64,000 nt of DNA from Stenotrophomonas maltophilia (GTDB lineage Bacteria; Pseudomonadota; Gammaproteobacteria; Xanthomonadales; Xanthomonadaceae), in assembly GCF_023518235.1 (NCBI RefSeq), contig NZ_CP090423.1:1922001-1986000 (forward strand), given 5' to 3'. Positions within the stretch are counted from its first letter, which is position 1; each line of letters starts with the position of its first letter. Below are positions 1-7,444 of this stretch, piece by piece. The notes beneath the pieces were generated by a model that worked only from the letters and a program-made list of their open reading frames with translations, was not told where the DNA came from and did not search any database. Position numbers and translations under genes: made by a program.

Positions 1-623
1 GGCCGCAGCAGGACGAACCGCAGGATCTGCTGGGCGCGCGCAGCCCGCAGATCGCGGAGGGTCTGCCGACCGACCTGCTGGGCCGCCGCCCGGACCTGCG
101 CGCGGCCGAACTGCGCCTGCGCAACAGCCTGAAGACCATCAAGGTCACCGCGACCCAGTACTACCCGGCGCTGAGCCTGACCGGCAGCCTCGGCTCCAGT
201 GCAACCTCGCTGGGCGACGTGCTGCGCAATCCGGTGGCCACCCTGGGCGCCGGCCTGTCACTGCCGTTCCTCAACCTGCAGCGCGCGCAGCTGGACACCG
301 ATATCGCCGGCACCAGTTACCAGATCACGGCGACCAACTTCCGCAAGACGCTGTACACCGCGCTCTCGGAAGTGGACAACGCGCTGTCTGCGCGCGAACA
401 GCTGGCACGCCAGGTGGCGGCCTCGCAGGCCTCGTACGACGAAGCGGTGGAAGTGGAGCGCGCGCAGGAAGTGCGCTATCGGGTAGGCGCCACCGATCTG
501 CGCACCTGGCTGGAAGCACAGCAGACCCGGCGCGATGCCGAGCTGTCGCTGGCGCGCGTGCGGCAGGGCCAGTTGAACAACGACGTGACCCTGTTCAAGG
601 CGCTGGGCGGCAGCGCGGGGTAA
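1..623 (+). CDS. Outer-membrane efflux factor of RND type (3' part)
   Basis: This is the C-terminal part of a TolC/OprM-type outer-membrane channel protein; the 5' end lies before the window. The reading frame is open from base 3 to the TAA at 621-623. It contains the family motif GLPTDLLGRRPDLRAAELRL, then a beta-barrel/helix segment (TQYYPALSLTGSLG) and the second-repeat signature around PFLNLQRAQLDTD. Proteins of this family form the exit duct of RND or MFS tripartite pumps. The pump partners would lie upstream, outside the window, so the substrate cannot be read. It differs from the second channel protein in this window (emrC at 10232-11725). Confidence 0.85.
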   Translation, partial: PQQDEPQDLLGARSPQIAEGLPTDLLGRRPDLRAAELRLRNSLKTIKVTATQYYPALSLTGSLGSSATSLGDVLRNPVATLGAGLSLPFLNLQRAQLDTDIAGTSYQITATNFRKTLYTALSEVDNALSAREQLARQVAASQASYDEAVEVERAQEVRYRVGATDLRTWLEAQQTRRDAELSLARVRQGQLNNDVTLFKALGGSAG

Positions 624-699
624 CGCGATGCGGGGCTGCGCCCCGCACCCGCCAGAACAACGTCAACATCAACCTCAACAACGGGGCATTCCGTTGACT

Positions 700-801
700 G
701 GCGGGGCGGGTCCGATGGCAGGGGACGCCGTGAACCCATCCCTGGGGGCTTGGTCGCCGCATCCATGCGGCTCACACCCCTGCCACCGGACCCACCCCGC
801 C
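700..801 (+). repeat. Structured dispersed repeat, copy 1
   Basis: Outer arms at 700-724 and 777-801 are complementary at 23 of 25 positions. Between them lies a conserved strand starting ACGCCGTGAACCCATCCCTG, followed by a small hairpin, GCCGC-ATCCAT-GCGGC. The same core occurs on the other strand at 48335-48386 with different but again complementary arms. The 624-964 gap holds only this and two other repeats; I see no gene there. Whether it acts as a terminator, an RNA element or a mobile REP-like unit is not known from the sequence. Confidence 0.7.
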
Positions 802-849
802 CTTGACCGTTTCCCGTCTGCTGTCGGAATGGCGTCATGCACCGCCGCG

Positions 850-894
850 GTAGGTGTCGACCTTGGTCGACTCGGTAGCGTCGGGCCATGCCCG
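850..894. repeat. SMAG-type REP (GTAG palindromes)
   Basis: GTAG at 850-853 is followed by the hairpin GTCGACCTTGGTCGAC. A second short palindrome, CGGGCCATGCCCG, lies at 882-894. This is the usual head-and-stem form of the GTAG REPs scattered through Stenotrophomonas genomes. Confidence 0.55.
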
Positions 895-921
895 GCGAGC
901 GCGCAGCGCGGCATGAGAAAA

Positions 922-959
922 GGGTCAGAGCCCTTTTCCATGGGAAAGGGATCTGACCC
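922..959. repeat. GGGTCAGA...TCTGACCC palindromic repeat, copy 1
   Basis: Imperfect palindrome with ends GGGTCAGA and TCTGACCC and inner arms CCCTTT/AAAGGG around a short loop. A related copy lies at 5168-5209. It sits 5 bases beyond the rlmB stop codon, so it may act as a transcript end or 3' stabiliser for rlmB. It lacks a proper T run. Confidence 0.6.
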
Positions 960-964
960 CGCGC

Positions 965-1708
965 TCAACCACGCTGGCGCACGGCTTCGAACAGGCTGAC
1001 GCCGGCGGCGACGGAGACGTTCAGGCTTTCGATCTCGCCCGGCATCGGAATCTTGACCAGGCCATCGCAGTTCTCGCGGGTCAGGCGGCGCAGGCCATCG
1101 GCCTCACCGCCCAGCACCAGCGCGATGTTGCCCTTCAGGTCCAGGTCGTACAGCGAGGCGGTCGCCTCGCCGGCCAGGCCGTAGATCCACACGCCCTGCT
1201 TCTGCAGGTCCTTCAGGCAGCGCGACAGGTTGGTCACCGCCACCACCGGAATGCGGTCGGCAGCGCCGGCCGAGGTCTTGCGCACGGTGGCGTTCACCGT
1301 GGCCGACTTGTCCTTGGGAATGATCACCGCAGTGGCACCGGACGCTGCCGCCGAACGCAGGCAGGCACCCAGGTTGTGCGGGTCCTGCACCTCGTCCAGC
1401 ACCAGCAGCAGGGCCTTGCCCTCTGCTGCGGTCACCAGCCCTTCCAGCTCGTTCTCGCTGTAGGTGCGGGCGGCGGCATAACGCGCGGCCACGCCCTGGT
1501 GGCGCACCGAACCGCCCACGCCGTCCAGCGCCTGGCTGTTGACCTTGCGCACGTCGATGCCCTTGCGGCGGGCGTTCTCTTCGATTTCGGTCAGGCGCGG
1601 GTTCTTCGCACCGGCCTCGACCAGCACTTCGCGGACGTTGTCGGCGTCGTTCTCGATGGAGGAGGCGACGGCGTTGACGCCGACGATCCACTGGCTGTTC
1701 TTGCTCAT
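965..1708 (-). CDS. rlmB: 23S rRNA (guanosine-2251-2'-O)-methyltransferase
   Basis: RlmB uses SAM to methylate the 2'-O of G2251 in the peptidyl-transferase P loop of 23S rRNA. The 247-residue length fits the family. The N-terminal part (about 1-75) is the L7Ae-like RNA-binding substrate domain starting VGVNAVASSIE. The rest is a SPOUT (TrmH-type) knotted domain with motif 1 at DPHNLGACLRSA, motif 2 at ALVLGGEADGLRRL and motif 3 at IPMPGEIESLNVSVA. In many gammaproteobacteria rlmB directly follows rnr. Here the order is kept (rnr upstream, same strand), but a GFA-family gene and repeats lie in between. Confidence 0.95.
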   Translation of the reverse strand: MSKNSQWIVGVNAVASSIENDADNVREVLVEAGAKNPRLTEIEENARRKGIDVRKVNSQALDGVGGSVRHQGVAARYAAARTYSENELEGLVTAAEGKALLLVLDEVQDPHNLGACLRSAAASGATAVIIPKDKSATVNATVRKTSAGAADRIPVVAVTNLSRCLKDLQKQGVWIYGLAGEATASLYDLDLKGNIALVLGGEADGLRRLTRENCDGLVKIPMPGEIESLNVSVAAGVSLFEAVRQRG

Positions 1709-1778
1709 GCGGGCGGGGACCGGAAAGGGGGTGGCTATGGTAGAGCATCGGCGGGCCGGGCGCTGCGGCGGGCCCTCC

Positions 1779-1855
1779 GTAGAGCCGAGCCAGCGCTCGG
1801 CTGTCCTGGGTTCAGGCTGCGGCGACCCGCCAGCCGAGCGTGGGCTCGGCTCTAC
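1779..1855. repeat. SMAG REP pair, inverted
   Basis: GTAGAGCCGAGC...GCTCGGCT begins at 1779. Its mirror image, GCCGAGC...GCTCGGCTCTAC, ends at 1855, giving a head-to-head pair of GTAG palindromes. It lies between the GFA gene and rlmB and downstream of the GFA stop, where it could fold in the transcript. Confidence 0.75.
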
Positions 1856-1861
1856 AGAGCG

Positions 1862-2344
1862 TCATCGGCTGCGCGGCGGCCAGTGCGGGGTGTCGTGGTC
1901 GGGGTGCTGGTGGGAGACGATCGTGGCCAGGAACGCGAGGGCAGCGACGTCGTCCTCGGTGCGCCTGGCCGGCAGGCTGGCCAAGGTGTCGACGAACGGC
2001 AGCTTGCGCTCCACCCCGTACTGCAGGGTGGGCGGCAGGCGTTCAGGCTGGTCGAAGGCCCCTGCCGCCACTGCCACGCCGTCTGGCGCCTCGTAGGTCA
2101 ACGGCGTGCCGCAGTCGGCGCAGAAGCCGCGCCGCACCACGTTGGACGACTGGAAATAGCGCGGCTGGCCTCGGGTCCAGCTGAACTGCACCCCGCGCAC
2201 CGAGACCAGCGGTGCGTAATAGGCGCCGAACGCCTTCTGGCACATCCGGCAGTGGCAGATCGAACTGTCGGTCAGCTCACCGCGCGCCTGGAAGCGGATC
2301 GCGCCGCACTGGCAGCCGCCGCTGTACTCGGGTTGGCCCTGCAT
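1862..2344 (-). CDS. GFA/CENP-V family zinc protein
   Basis: Protein of 160 residues from the ATG at 2344, chosen because the upstream open frame runs through a REP. It has the Cys pattern of the GFA (glutathione-dependent formaldehyde-activating/CENP-V) fold: GGCQCGAIRF, then CHCRMCQKAFGA, then CADCGTPL. These Cys residues bind two zinc ions in family members. The physiological substrate of most small GFA proteins is unknown, and formaldehyde activation should not be assumed. It sits between rnr and rlmB on the same strand, separated from both by REPs, so it may have its own promoter. Confidence 0.85.
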   Translation of the reverse strand: MQGQPEYSGGCQCGAIRFQARGELTDSSICHCRMCQKAFGAYYAPLVSVRGVQFSWTRGQPRYFQSSNVVRRGFCADCGTPLTYEAPDGVAVAAGAFDQPERLPPTLQYGVERKLPFVDTLASLPARRTEDDVAALAFLATIVSHQHPDHDTPHWPPRSR

Positions 2345-2365
2345 GGTGGGTTCCTCCGTAACGGC

Positions 2366-2425
2366 GTGCCAACCAAGGTTGGCACCCACCGGGTGAGGTG
2401 GGTGCCGACCGTTGGTCGGCACACC
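2366..2425. repeat. SMAG REP pair
   Basis: Two palindromes, GTGCCAACCAAGGTTGGCAC at 2366-2385 and GTGCCGACCGTTGGTCGGCA at 2402-2421, are linked by a CACC...GGTG segment. They fill the gap between the rnr stop (2428) and the GFA start. Confidence 0.7.
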
Positions 2426-2427
2426 TT

Positions 2428-4893
2428 TCAATACTGCTTCTTGGTTCGCTTGGCCGGCTTGCCGCGCTCGGGCAGCGGCGGCAGGCCGTCGCCTTCGTCC
2501 TCTCCCTTGTGCTCGACCAGGCGGAAGTCGATCTTGCGCTCTTCCATGCTGGCCTTCAGCACCAGAATGCGCACGCGGTCGCCGAGCCGGTAGCTGCTGC
2601 CGCGGCGTTCGCCGGTCAGCGTCTTGCGGGTCGCGTCGAACTTGTAATAGTCCTGCGGCAACTGGGTGACATGTACCAGGCCCTGCACCTTCGACTCGTC
2701 CAGTTCCACGAACAGGCCGAAGCTGGTCACGCCACTGATCACGCCGTCGAACTGGCCGCCCACGTGCTTTTCCATCCACGCCGCGCGGTAACGCTCGTCC
2801 ACTTCGCGCTCGGCCTCGTCGGCACGTCGCTCACGCTCGGAGCACTGCAGCGCCAGCGCAGCCATCTCGCGCGCGTTGTAGGTGAACGCGTCCAGCGGCT
2901 TGCCCGACAGCGCGTGCTTGATCGCGCGGTGCACCAGCAGGTCCGGATAGCGACGGATCGGCGAGGTGAAGTGCGCGTAGGCTTCCAGCGCCAGACCGAA
3001 GTGGCCCTGGTTGTCCGGGCTGTAGATGGCCAGGCTCTGGCTGCGCAGCAGCACCGATTCCAGCAGCGTGGCATCGGGACGGTCGCGGATCTTCTTCAGC
3101 AGCTTGGTGTAATCGCCCGGGCGCACCTTCGACCACGGCGGCAGGCTCAGCTTGAACTCCTTGAGGAATTCGAGCAGGTCGGCGTACTTGGTTTCCGGCG
3201 GCTTCTCGTGGATGCGGTACGGCGCCGGTACGTGGCGCGACAGCAGGTACTTGGCCGCCTCCACGTTGGCGGCGATCATGCATTCTTCGATCAGCTTGTG
3301 CGCATCGTTGCGCACCAGCATGCCGGCCTGGGTCACTTCACCGCGGTTGTCCAGCACGAAGCGCACTTCGCTGCTTTCAAATTCGATGGCACCCCGCTTG
3401 GCGCGTGCCTTGGCCAGCACCTTGTACAGCTGGTGCAGGCGCTGCACCTGCGGCAGCAGATCGCCAATGACGGCCTTGGCGCCGGCGTCATCCTCACCCA
3501 CCGCCTGCCAGACCTGGGTGTAGGTCAGGCGCGCATGCGAGTTCATTACTGCTTCGTAGAAGCGCGAGTGGCTGACCACGCCGTCACGGTCGATCTGCAT
3601 GTCGCAGACGAAGCACATGCGGTCGACCTTGGGCATCAGCGAACAGATGCCGTTGGACAACGTCTCCGGCAGCATCGGCACCACGAAGCCCGGGAAATAC
3701 ACCGAGGTGGCGCGCTTCTGTGCCTCCTCGTCCAGCGGCGTGCCGGGGCGAACATAGTTGGAGACATCGGCGATGGCCACCACCAGGCGGAAGCCGTCGG
3801 CGTTCGGTTCGCAGTACACCGCGTCGTCGAAGTCCTTGGCGTCCTCGCCATCGATGGTGACCAGCGGCGTGCTGCGCAGGTCGACGCGGTTGCCGATCAT
3901 CGCCGGCTCCACCACCAGCGGCACCGAGGCGGCTTCGTCCAGCACCTCCTGCGGGAACTCGAACGGCAGTTCATGGCCGTGGATGGCCGTTTCCACCACC
4001 AGCGAGGCGGTCAGCTTGTCGCCGAGCACGGCGATGATGCGGCCGATGGGCGGGCGGCGGCTGTCCGGGGCCTGGGTCAGTTCGCAGACCACCAGCTGGC
4101 CATCGCGCGCGCCACCGGTCTGGTCCGGCGGCACCTGCACGTTGCGCTGGATCCGCTTGTCATCGGGCACCACGTAGTTGATGCCCATCTCGACGCTGAA
4201 GCGACCGATCAGGCGGGTCATGCCGCGCTCGAGCACGCGGGCGATGCTGCCTTCGCGGCGGCCGCGATGGTCGATACCGCTGACGCGGGCGAGCACCTTG
4301 TCGCCGTGCATCACCTTGCGCATTTCATACGGCGGCAGGAACAGGTCGTCGCCGCCCTCGACCGGGCGCAGGAAGCCGAACCCTTCCGGGTTGGCGATCA
4401 CCACGCCGGTGACCAGGTTCAGCGTCTGGATCGGAGCGAAGCCGCCGCGGCGGTTCTGCACCAGTTGGCCATCGCGGACCATCGCGCCGAGCCGGCGCGA
4501 CAGCGCCTCGGCCCGGTCCGGAGCGGTCAGGCCCAGGCGCGCGCCCAGTTCCTCGGCGGTCTGCGGCCCTTCGCAACGCTCCAGCAGCGCCAGGATGGCC
4601 TCGCGGCTGGCGATGGGCTGTTCGTACTTCTCGGCTTCGCGGGCGGCATAGGGATCGTTGATCACCTTGCCGGTCGGCGGCAGCTTGCGGCCCGGGGCCG
4701 GGCCCGGTGCGCTGGCCTCTGCGCTGCGAACCTTGCGGCCGCGTGGCGGCGCACCGCCTTCATTCAATTCCGGGAACCAGCCCGGCAGCGGCTTGCCCGG
4801 CTTGGTGGTGCGGGCTGCGCCCGCCTTGGCGCCCTTCTTCGGGGCCTGGCTGCGGGACTTGCTCCCGCCCTTGCTTGGTTTTTTGGTAGTCAT
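2428..4893 (-). CDS. rnr: Ribonuclease R
   Basis: A 3'-to-5' exoribonuclease that degrades structured RNA, including rRNA, tmRNA-tagged and stable RNA. It is 821 residues long from the ATG at 4893 (protein start MTTKKPSKGG). The frame stays open farther upstream but would run into tRNA-Leu, so that extension is rejected. Order: a basic Lys/Arg-rich N-terminus, a winged-helix domain, cold-shock domains, the RNB catalytic domain with the metal-binding run DGEDAKDFDDAVYC, then an S1 domain (GQFDGVISGVTSFGLFVEL). It ends in a short basic tail (KRTKKQY). This is the normal RNase R plan and length. Confidence 0.95.
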   Translation of the reverse strand: MTTKKPSKGGSKSRSQAPKKGAKAGAARTTKPGKPLPGWFPELNEGGAPPRGRKVRSAEASAPGPAPGRKLPPTGKVINDPYAAREAEKYEQPIASREAILALLERCEGPQTAEELGARLGLTAPDRAEALSRRLGAMVRDGQLVQNRRGGFAPIQTLNLVTGVVIANPEGFGFLRPVEGGDDLFLPPYEMRKVMHGDKVLARVSGIDHRGRREGSIARVLERGMTRLIGRFSVEMGINYVVPDDKRIQRNVQVPPDQTGGARDGQLVVCELTQAPDSRRPPIGRIIAVLGDKLTASLVVETAIHGHELPFEFPQEVLDEAASVPLVVEPAMIGNRVDLRSTPLVTIDGEDAKDFDDAVYCEPNADGFRLVVAIADVSNYVRPGTPLDEEAQKRATSVYFPGFVVPMLPETLSNGICSLMPKVDRMCFVCDMQIDRDGVVSHSRFYEAVMNSHARLTYTQVWQAVGEDDAGAKAVIGDLLPQVQRLHQLYKVLAKARAKRGAIEFESSEVRFVLDNRGEVTQAGMLVRNDAHKLIEECMIAANVEAAKYLLSRHVPAPYRIHEKPPETKYADLLEFLKEFKLSLPPWSKVRPGDYTKLLKKIRDRPDATLLESVLLRSQSLAIYSPDNQGHFGLALEAYAHFTSPIRRYPDLLVHRAIKHALSGKPLDAFTYNAREMAALALQCSERERRADEAEREVDERYRAAWMEKHVGGQFDGVISGVTSFGLFVELDESKVQGLVHVTQLPQDYYKFDATRKTLTGERRGSSYRLGDRVRILVLKASMEERKIDFRLVEHKGEDEGDGLPPLPERGKPAKRTKKQY

Positions 4894-4978
4894 CGCCCTA
4901 CATGGTAGCCGGTGATGGCGTGCAGAACGGGTCAGGGGGCACCCTGAAGGCGTTGGATGAAATAATTTCAGGAAGTCG

Positions 4979-5007
4979 TTGACAGCCCCCGGATTCATCT
5001 TCACAAT
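4979..5007 (+). promoter_or_regulatory. Promoter of the first tRNA-Leu gene
   Basis: TTGACA at 4979-4984, a 17-base spacer, and CACAAT at 5002-5007, 14 bases before the tRNA. All three tRNA-Leu genes here carry the same arrangement. Confidence 0.75.
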
Positions 5008-5021
5008 TGCGCCTCTGGAAC

Positions 5022-5106
<85 letters not shown>

Positions 5107-5116
5107 ACGAAAAAAC

Positions 5117-5142
5117 TCCTCGCTTCGGCGGGGATTTTTTTT
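5117..5142 (+). terminator. Rho-independent terminator after tRNA-Leu 1
   Basis: Stem TCCTCGC/GCGGGGA with a TTCG loop, followed by eight T residues. Confidence 0.8.
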
Positions 5143-5167
5143 GCCTGCAATCCAGCGCTCTGGCCCT

Positions 5168-5209
5168 GGGGTCAGAGCCCCTTTCGCAAGCGAAACGGGA
5201 TCCGACCCC
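5168..5209. repeat. GGGTCAGA-type palindromic repeat, copy 2
   Basis: A GGGGTCAGAGCCCC...GGGATCCGACCCC palindrome with a TTTCGCAAGCGAAA centre. It is related to the copy at 922-959 and lies between the first tRNA terminator and the second tRNA promoter. Confidence 0.6.
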
Positions 5210-5225
5210 GGCGCTGCAAAAGGTG

Positions 5226-5254
5226 TTGACACCCCCGTAACAACACCCCATAAT
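5226..5254 (+). promoter_or_regulatory. Promoter of the second tRNA-Leu gene
   Basis: TTGACA at 5226-5231, 17-base spacer, CATAAT at 5249-5254. Confidence 0.75.
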
Positions 5255-5267
5255 ATCGCTCCTCGAC

Positions 5268-5352
<85 letters not shown>

Positions 5353-5370
5353 CGTCGAGACATGAAAAAG

Positions 5371-5391
5371 ACCCGCGAAAGCGGGTTTTTT
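5371..5391. terminator. Terminator after tRNA-Leu 2 (bidirectional)
   Basis: ACCCGC-GAAA-GCGGGT with six T residues on the plus strand and an A run on the other side. It can also end the minus-strand permease transcript, which stops at 5410. The same stem-loop follows the third tRNA. Confidence 0.8.
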
Positions 5392-5409
5392 CATGCCCGG
5401 AATCCGGCA

Positions 5410-6156
5410 TCAGAACAGTGGCCGCAGCACCAGCTCAAGCCCGAGCAACAGCAGGAACCCAAGGAAACAGGCGCGGAACACCCGCGCACTGATGCGCTGC
5501 CGGATCACCTGCCCCAGCCACATGCCCAACAGCGCCGGCAGCACCGCCACTGCGCTCAGGCCCAGCTGCTGGATGCCGAACGCACCATGCAGCACCAGCC
5601 CGAAGGTCAGCGAGATCGTCGACACGGTGAACGCCAGCCCGAGCGCCTGCACCAACTCCTCGCGCTGCAGCCCCAGCGATTGCAGATACGGGACCGCCGG
5701 CATCACGAACACACCGGTCGCGCCGGTGACCACACCGGACAACGCGCCGACCAGCGGCCCCAGCCAGCGCTCGCGCCGCTGCGGCACACGGAACACCGGC
5801 GCGATCAGCGCGTACAGTGCATACACCACCAGCGCCATGCCCAACGCTGCACGCGACCAGGTGCGGTCCACCCGCACCAGCAGCGCGGCGGAGCCGAGCG
5901 TCACCACCACCACCGCCAGCATCATCGGCCACAGTCGCCGCACGATGTGGGCCAGCGATGGGCCGGACAACAGCTGCCACGCATTGGTGACGAAGGTGGG
6001 AATGAACAGCATCGAGGCTGCCGCCACCGGCGACAGCGCACCGCCCAGCAGGCCCATCGCCACCGTCGGCAGGCCCATGCCGGTCACGCCCTTGACGACG
6101 CCGGCCAGCACGAACACCACCACCAACAGCACGTAGAAATACGTTGTCTCGTTCAT
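5410..6156 (-). CDS. TauE/SafE (TSUP) family membrane permease
   Basis: 248-residue inner-membrane protein from the ATG at 6156, with about eight hydrophobic segments. The N-terminal half has the family pattern GVVKGVTGMGLPTVAMGLL and the second half the matching GALSGVVTGATGVFVMPAV, the duplicated TSUP signature. TSUP proteins are proposed exporters of sulfite, sulfoacetate or related anions; the substrate here cannot be told. It is divergent from a LysR regulator that starts 100 bases away, which is likely to control it. Confidence 0.85.
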   Translation of the reverse strand: MNETTYFYVLLVVVFVLAGVVKGVTGMGLPTVAMGLLGGALSPVAAASMLFIPTFVTNAWQLLSGPSLAHIVRRLWPMMLAVVVVTLGSAALLVRVDRTWSRAALGMALVVYALYALIAPVFRVPQRRERWLGPLVGALSGVVTGATGVFVMPAVPYLQSLGLQREELVQALGLAFTVSTISLTFGLVLHGAFGIQQLGLSAVAVLPALLGMWLGQVIRQRISARVFRACFLGFLLLLGLELVLRPLF

Positions 6157-6256
6157 GCCCTCATTGGATCGGGCGGACCCTCGGCGCACAATGCGGTCTT
6201 CCCGCCTCTGCCTTCGGCTGATCCGAAGGCGCCGGCGTTTCGATGAGGGCCCCCCC

Positions 6257-7156
6257 ATGCGGATGGATATCGCCGACCTGCGCCTGTTCCTGGCGATTGC
6301 CGAGGCCGGCAGCATCACGGCCGGCGCGGCGCAGGCGAACCTGGCACTGGCCTCGGCCAGCGAGCGCCTGCGCATGATCGAGACCGATGCCGGCACCGCA
6401 CTGTTGAACCGCCACCCGCGCGGCGTCAGCCTGACCGAAGCCGGCGCCGCCCTCGCCCACCACGCGCGCCTGATCCTGCAGCAGCAGGCGCAGCTGCGCG
6501 GCGAACTGCAGGGATTCGCGCACGGCGCGCGCGGCACCCTGCACCTGTATGCCAACACCGCCGCACTGACCCACTACCTGCCCGTACGCCTCGCACCGTG
6601 GCTGGCCGAGCGCCCGCGCCTGCACGTGGAGCTGCTGGAACGCACCAGCCCGGAGGTCGTGCGCGCGATCTACGCTGGCCAGGCCGAGGCCGGTATCATC
6701 AGCGACGCGATCGACGCTGCGGGCCTGCAGCGGCATGTGGTCGCCGAGGACCCGCTGGTGATGCTGCTTCCGGCCGCTCATCGTTTCGCTTCGCGCCGCA
6801 GCGTGTCCTTCACCGACGTTGCCGGCGAGACCTTCGTTGCCCTGGCCGATGGCAACGCATTGCAGACCTACATCGAAGACCAGGCCCGCGACATCGGCCA
6901 CCGCCTGGACATGCGCATCCGCATGAAAACCTTCGAAGGCGTGTGCATCATGGTCGGCCACGGCATTGGTGTCGGCATCGTGCCGCGCACAGTTGCCCGC
7001 CTGCATCGGCGCAGCACGCACACCGTCGCGGTGCCACTTGCCGATGCGTGGGCACAACGCCGTCTATGCGCCTGTTTTGCCGAGTGGACGCAGCTGTCGC
7101 CGGCGATGCGCAGCCTGCTGCAACACCTGGGCGTGCAGCCACAGAAAAAACTGTGA
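6257..7156 (+). CDS. LysR-type transcriptional regulator
   Basis: 299 residues from the ATG at 6257; a second ATG at 6263 is equally possible. The N-terminal winged helix (about 1-62) has the typical DLRLFLAIAEAGSITAGAAQ start and LLNRHPRGVSLTEAG wing. The rest is a two-lobed effector domain (LysR substrate-binding type). The divergent arrangement with the TSUP permease (gap about 100 bases) is the usual LysR layout, so it probably regulates that permease. The effector is unknown. The gene ends just before the third tRNA-Leu promoter. Confidence 0.9.
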   Translation: MRMDIADLRLFLAIAEAGSITAGAAQANLALASASERLRMIETDAGTALLNRHPRGVSLTEAGAALAHHARLILQQQAQLRGELQGFAHGARGTLHLYANTAALTHYLPVRLAPWLAERPRLHVELLERTSPEVVRAIYAGQAEAGIISDAIDAAGLQRHVVAEDPLVMLLPAAHRFASRRSVSFTDVAGETFVALADGNALQTYIEDQARDIGHRLDMRIRMKTFEGVCIMVGHGIGVGIVPRTVARLHRRSTHTVAVPLADAWAQRRLCACFAEWTQLSPAMRSLLQHLGVQPQKKL

Positions 7157-7163
7157 AATCTTG

Positions 7164-7192
7164 TTGACACACTCTCTGCCGTACCGCACAAT
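7164..7192 (+). promoter_or_regulatory. Promoter of the third tRNA-Leu gene
   Basis: TTGACA at 7164-7169, 17-base spacer, CACAAT at 7187-7192; same spacing and -10 as copy 1. Confidence 0.75.
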
Positions 7193-7206
7193 TCACCTCC
7201 TGAGTC

Positions 7207-7291
<85 letters not shown>

Positions 7292-7307
7292 CGACTCAAG
7301 ATGATCA

Positions 7308-7326
7308 AACCCGCGAAAGCGGGTTT
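7308..7326 (+). terminator. Terminator after tRNA-Leu 3
   Basis: AACCCGC-GAAA-GCGGGTT followed by T residues; the same stem-loop as after copy 2. Confidence 0.8.
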
Positions 7327-7361
7327 TTTCGTTTCCGGCGTTCGGAAATGACGCACCGGCA

Positions 7362-7386
7362 GTAGATCCACGCCATGCGTGGATGC
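7362..7386. repeat. SMAG REP
   Basis: GTAG head at 7362 and the palindrome ATCCACGC-CAT-GCGTGGAT. Confidence 0.65.
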
Positions 7387-7398
7387 GCTCCAGACAAA

Positions 7399-7422
7399 AA
7401 CCCCGCCTTGCGGCGGGGTTTT
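7399..7422. terminator. Terminator of the emr operon (bidirectional)
   Basis: AACCCCGCC-TTGC-GGCGGGGTT, flanked by A and T runs, 23 bases beyond the emrB stop codon. It serves minus-strand emr transcripts. Confidence 0.8.
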
Positions 7423-7444
7423 GCGTTTCAACGGCAATGATCGA

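Noticed and set aside
2398..4908. 836-codon plus-strand frame opposite rnr
   Set aside because: Shadow of rnr; the minus strand has a complete RNase R with its catalytic motifs.
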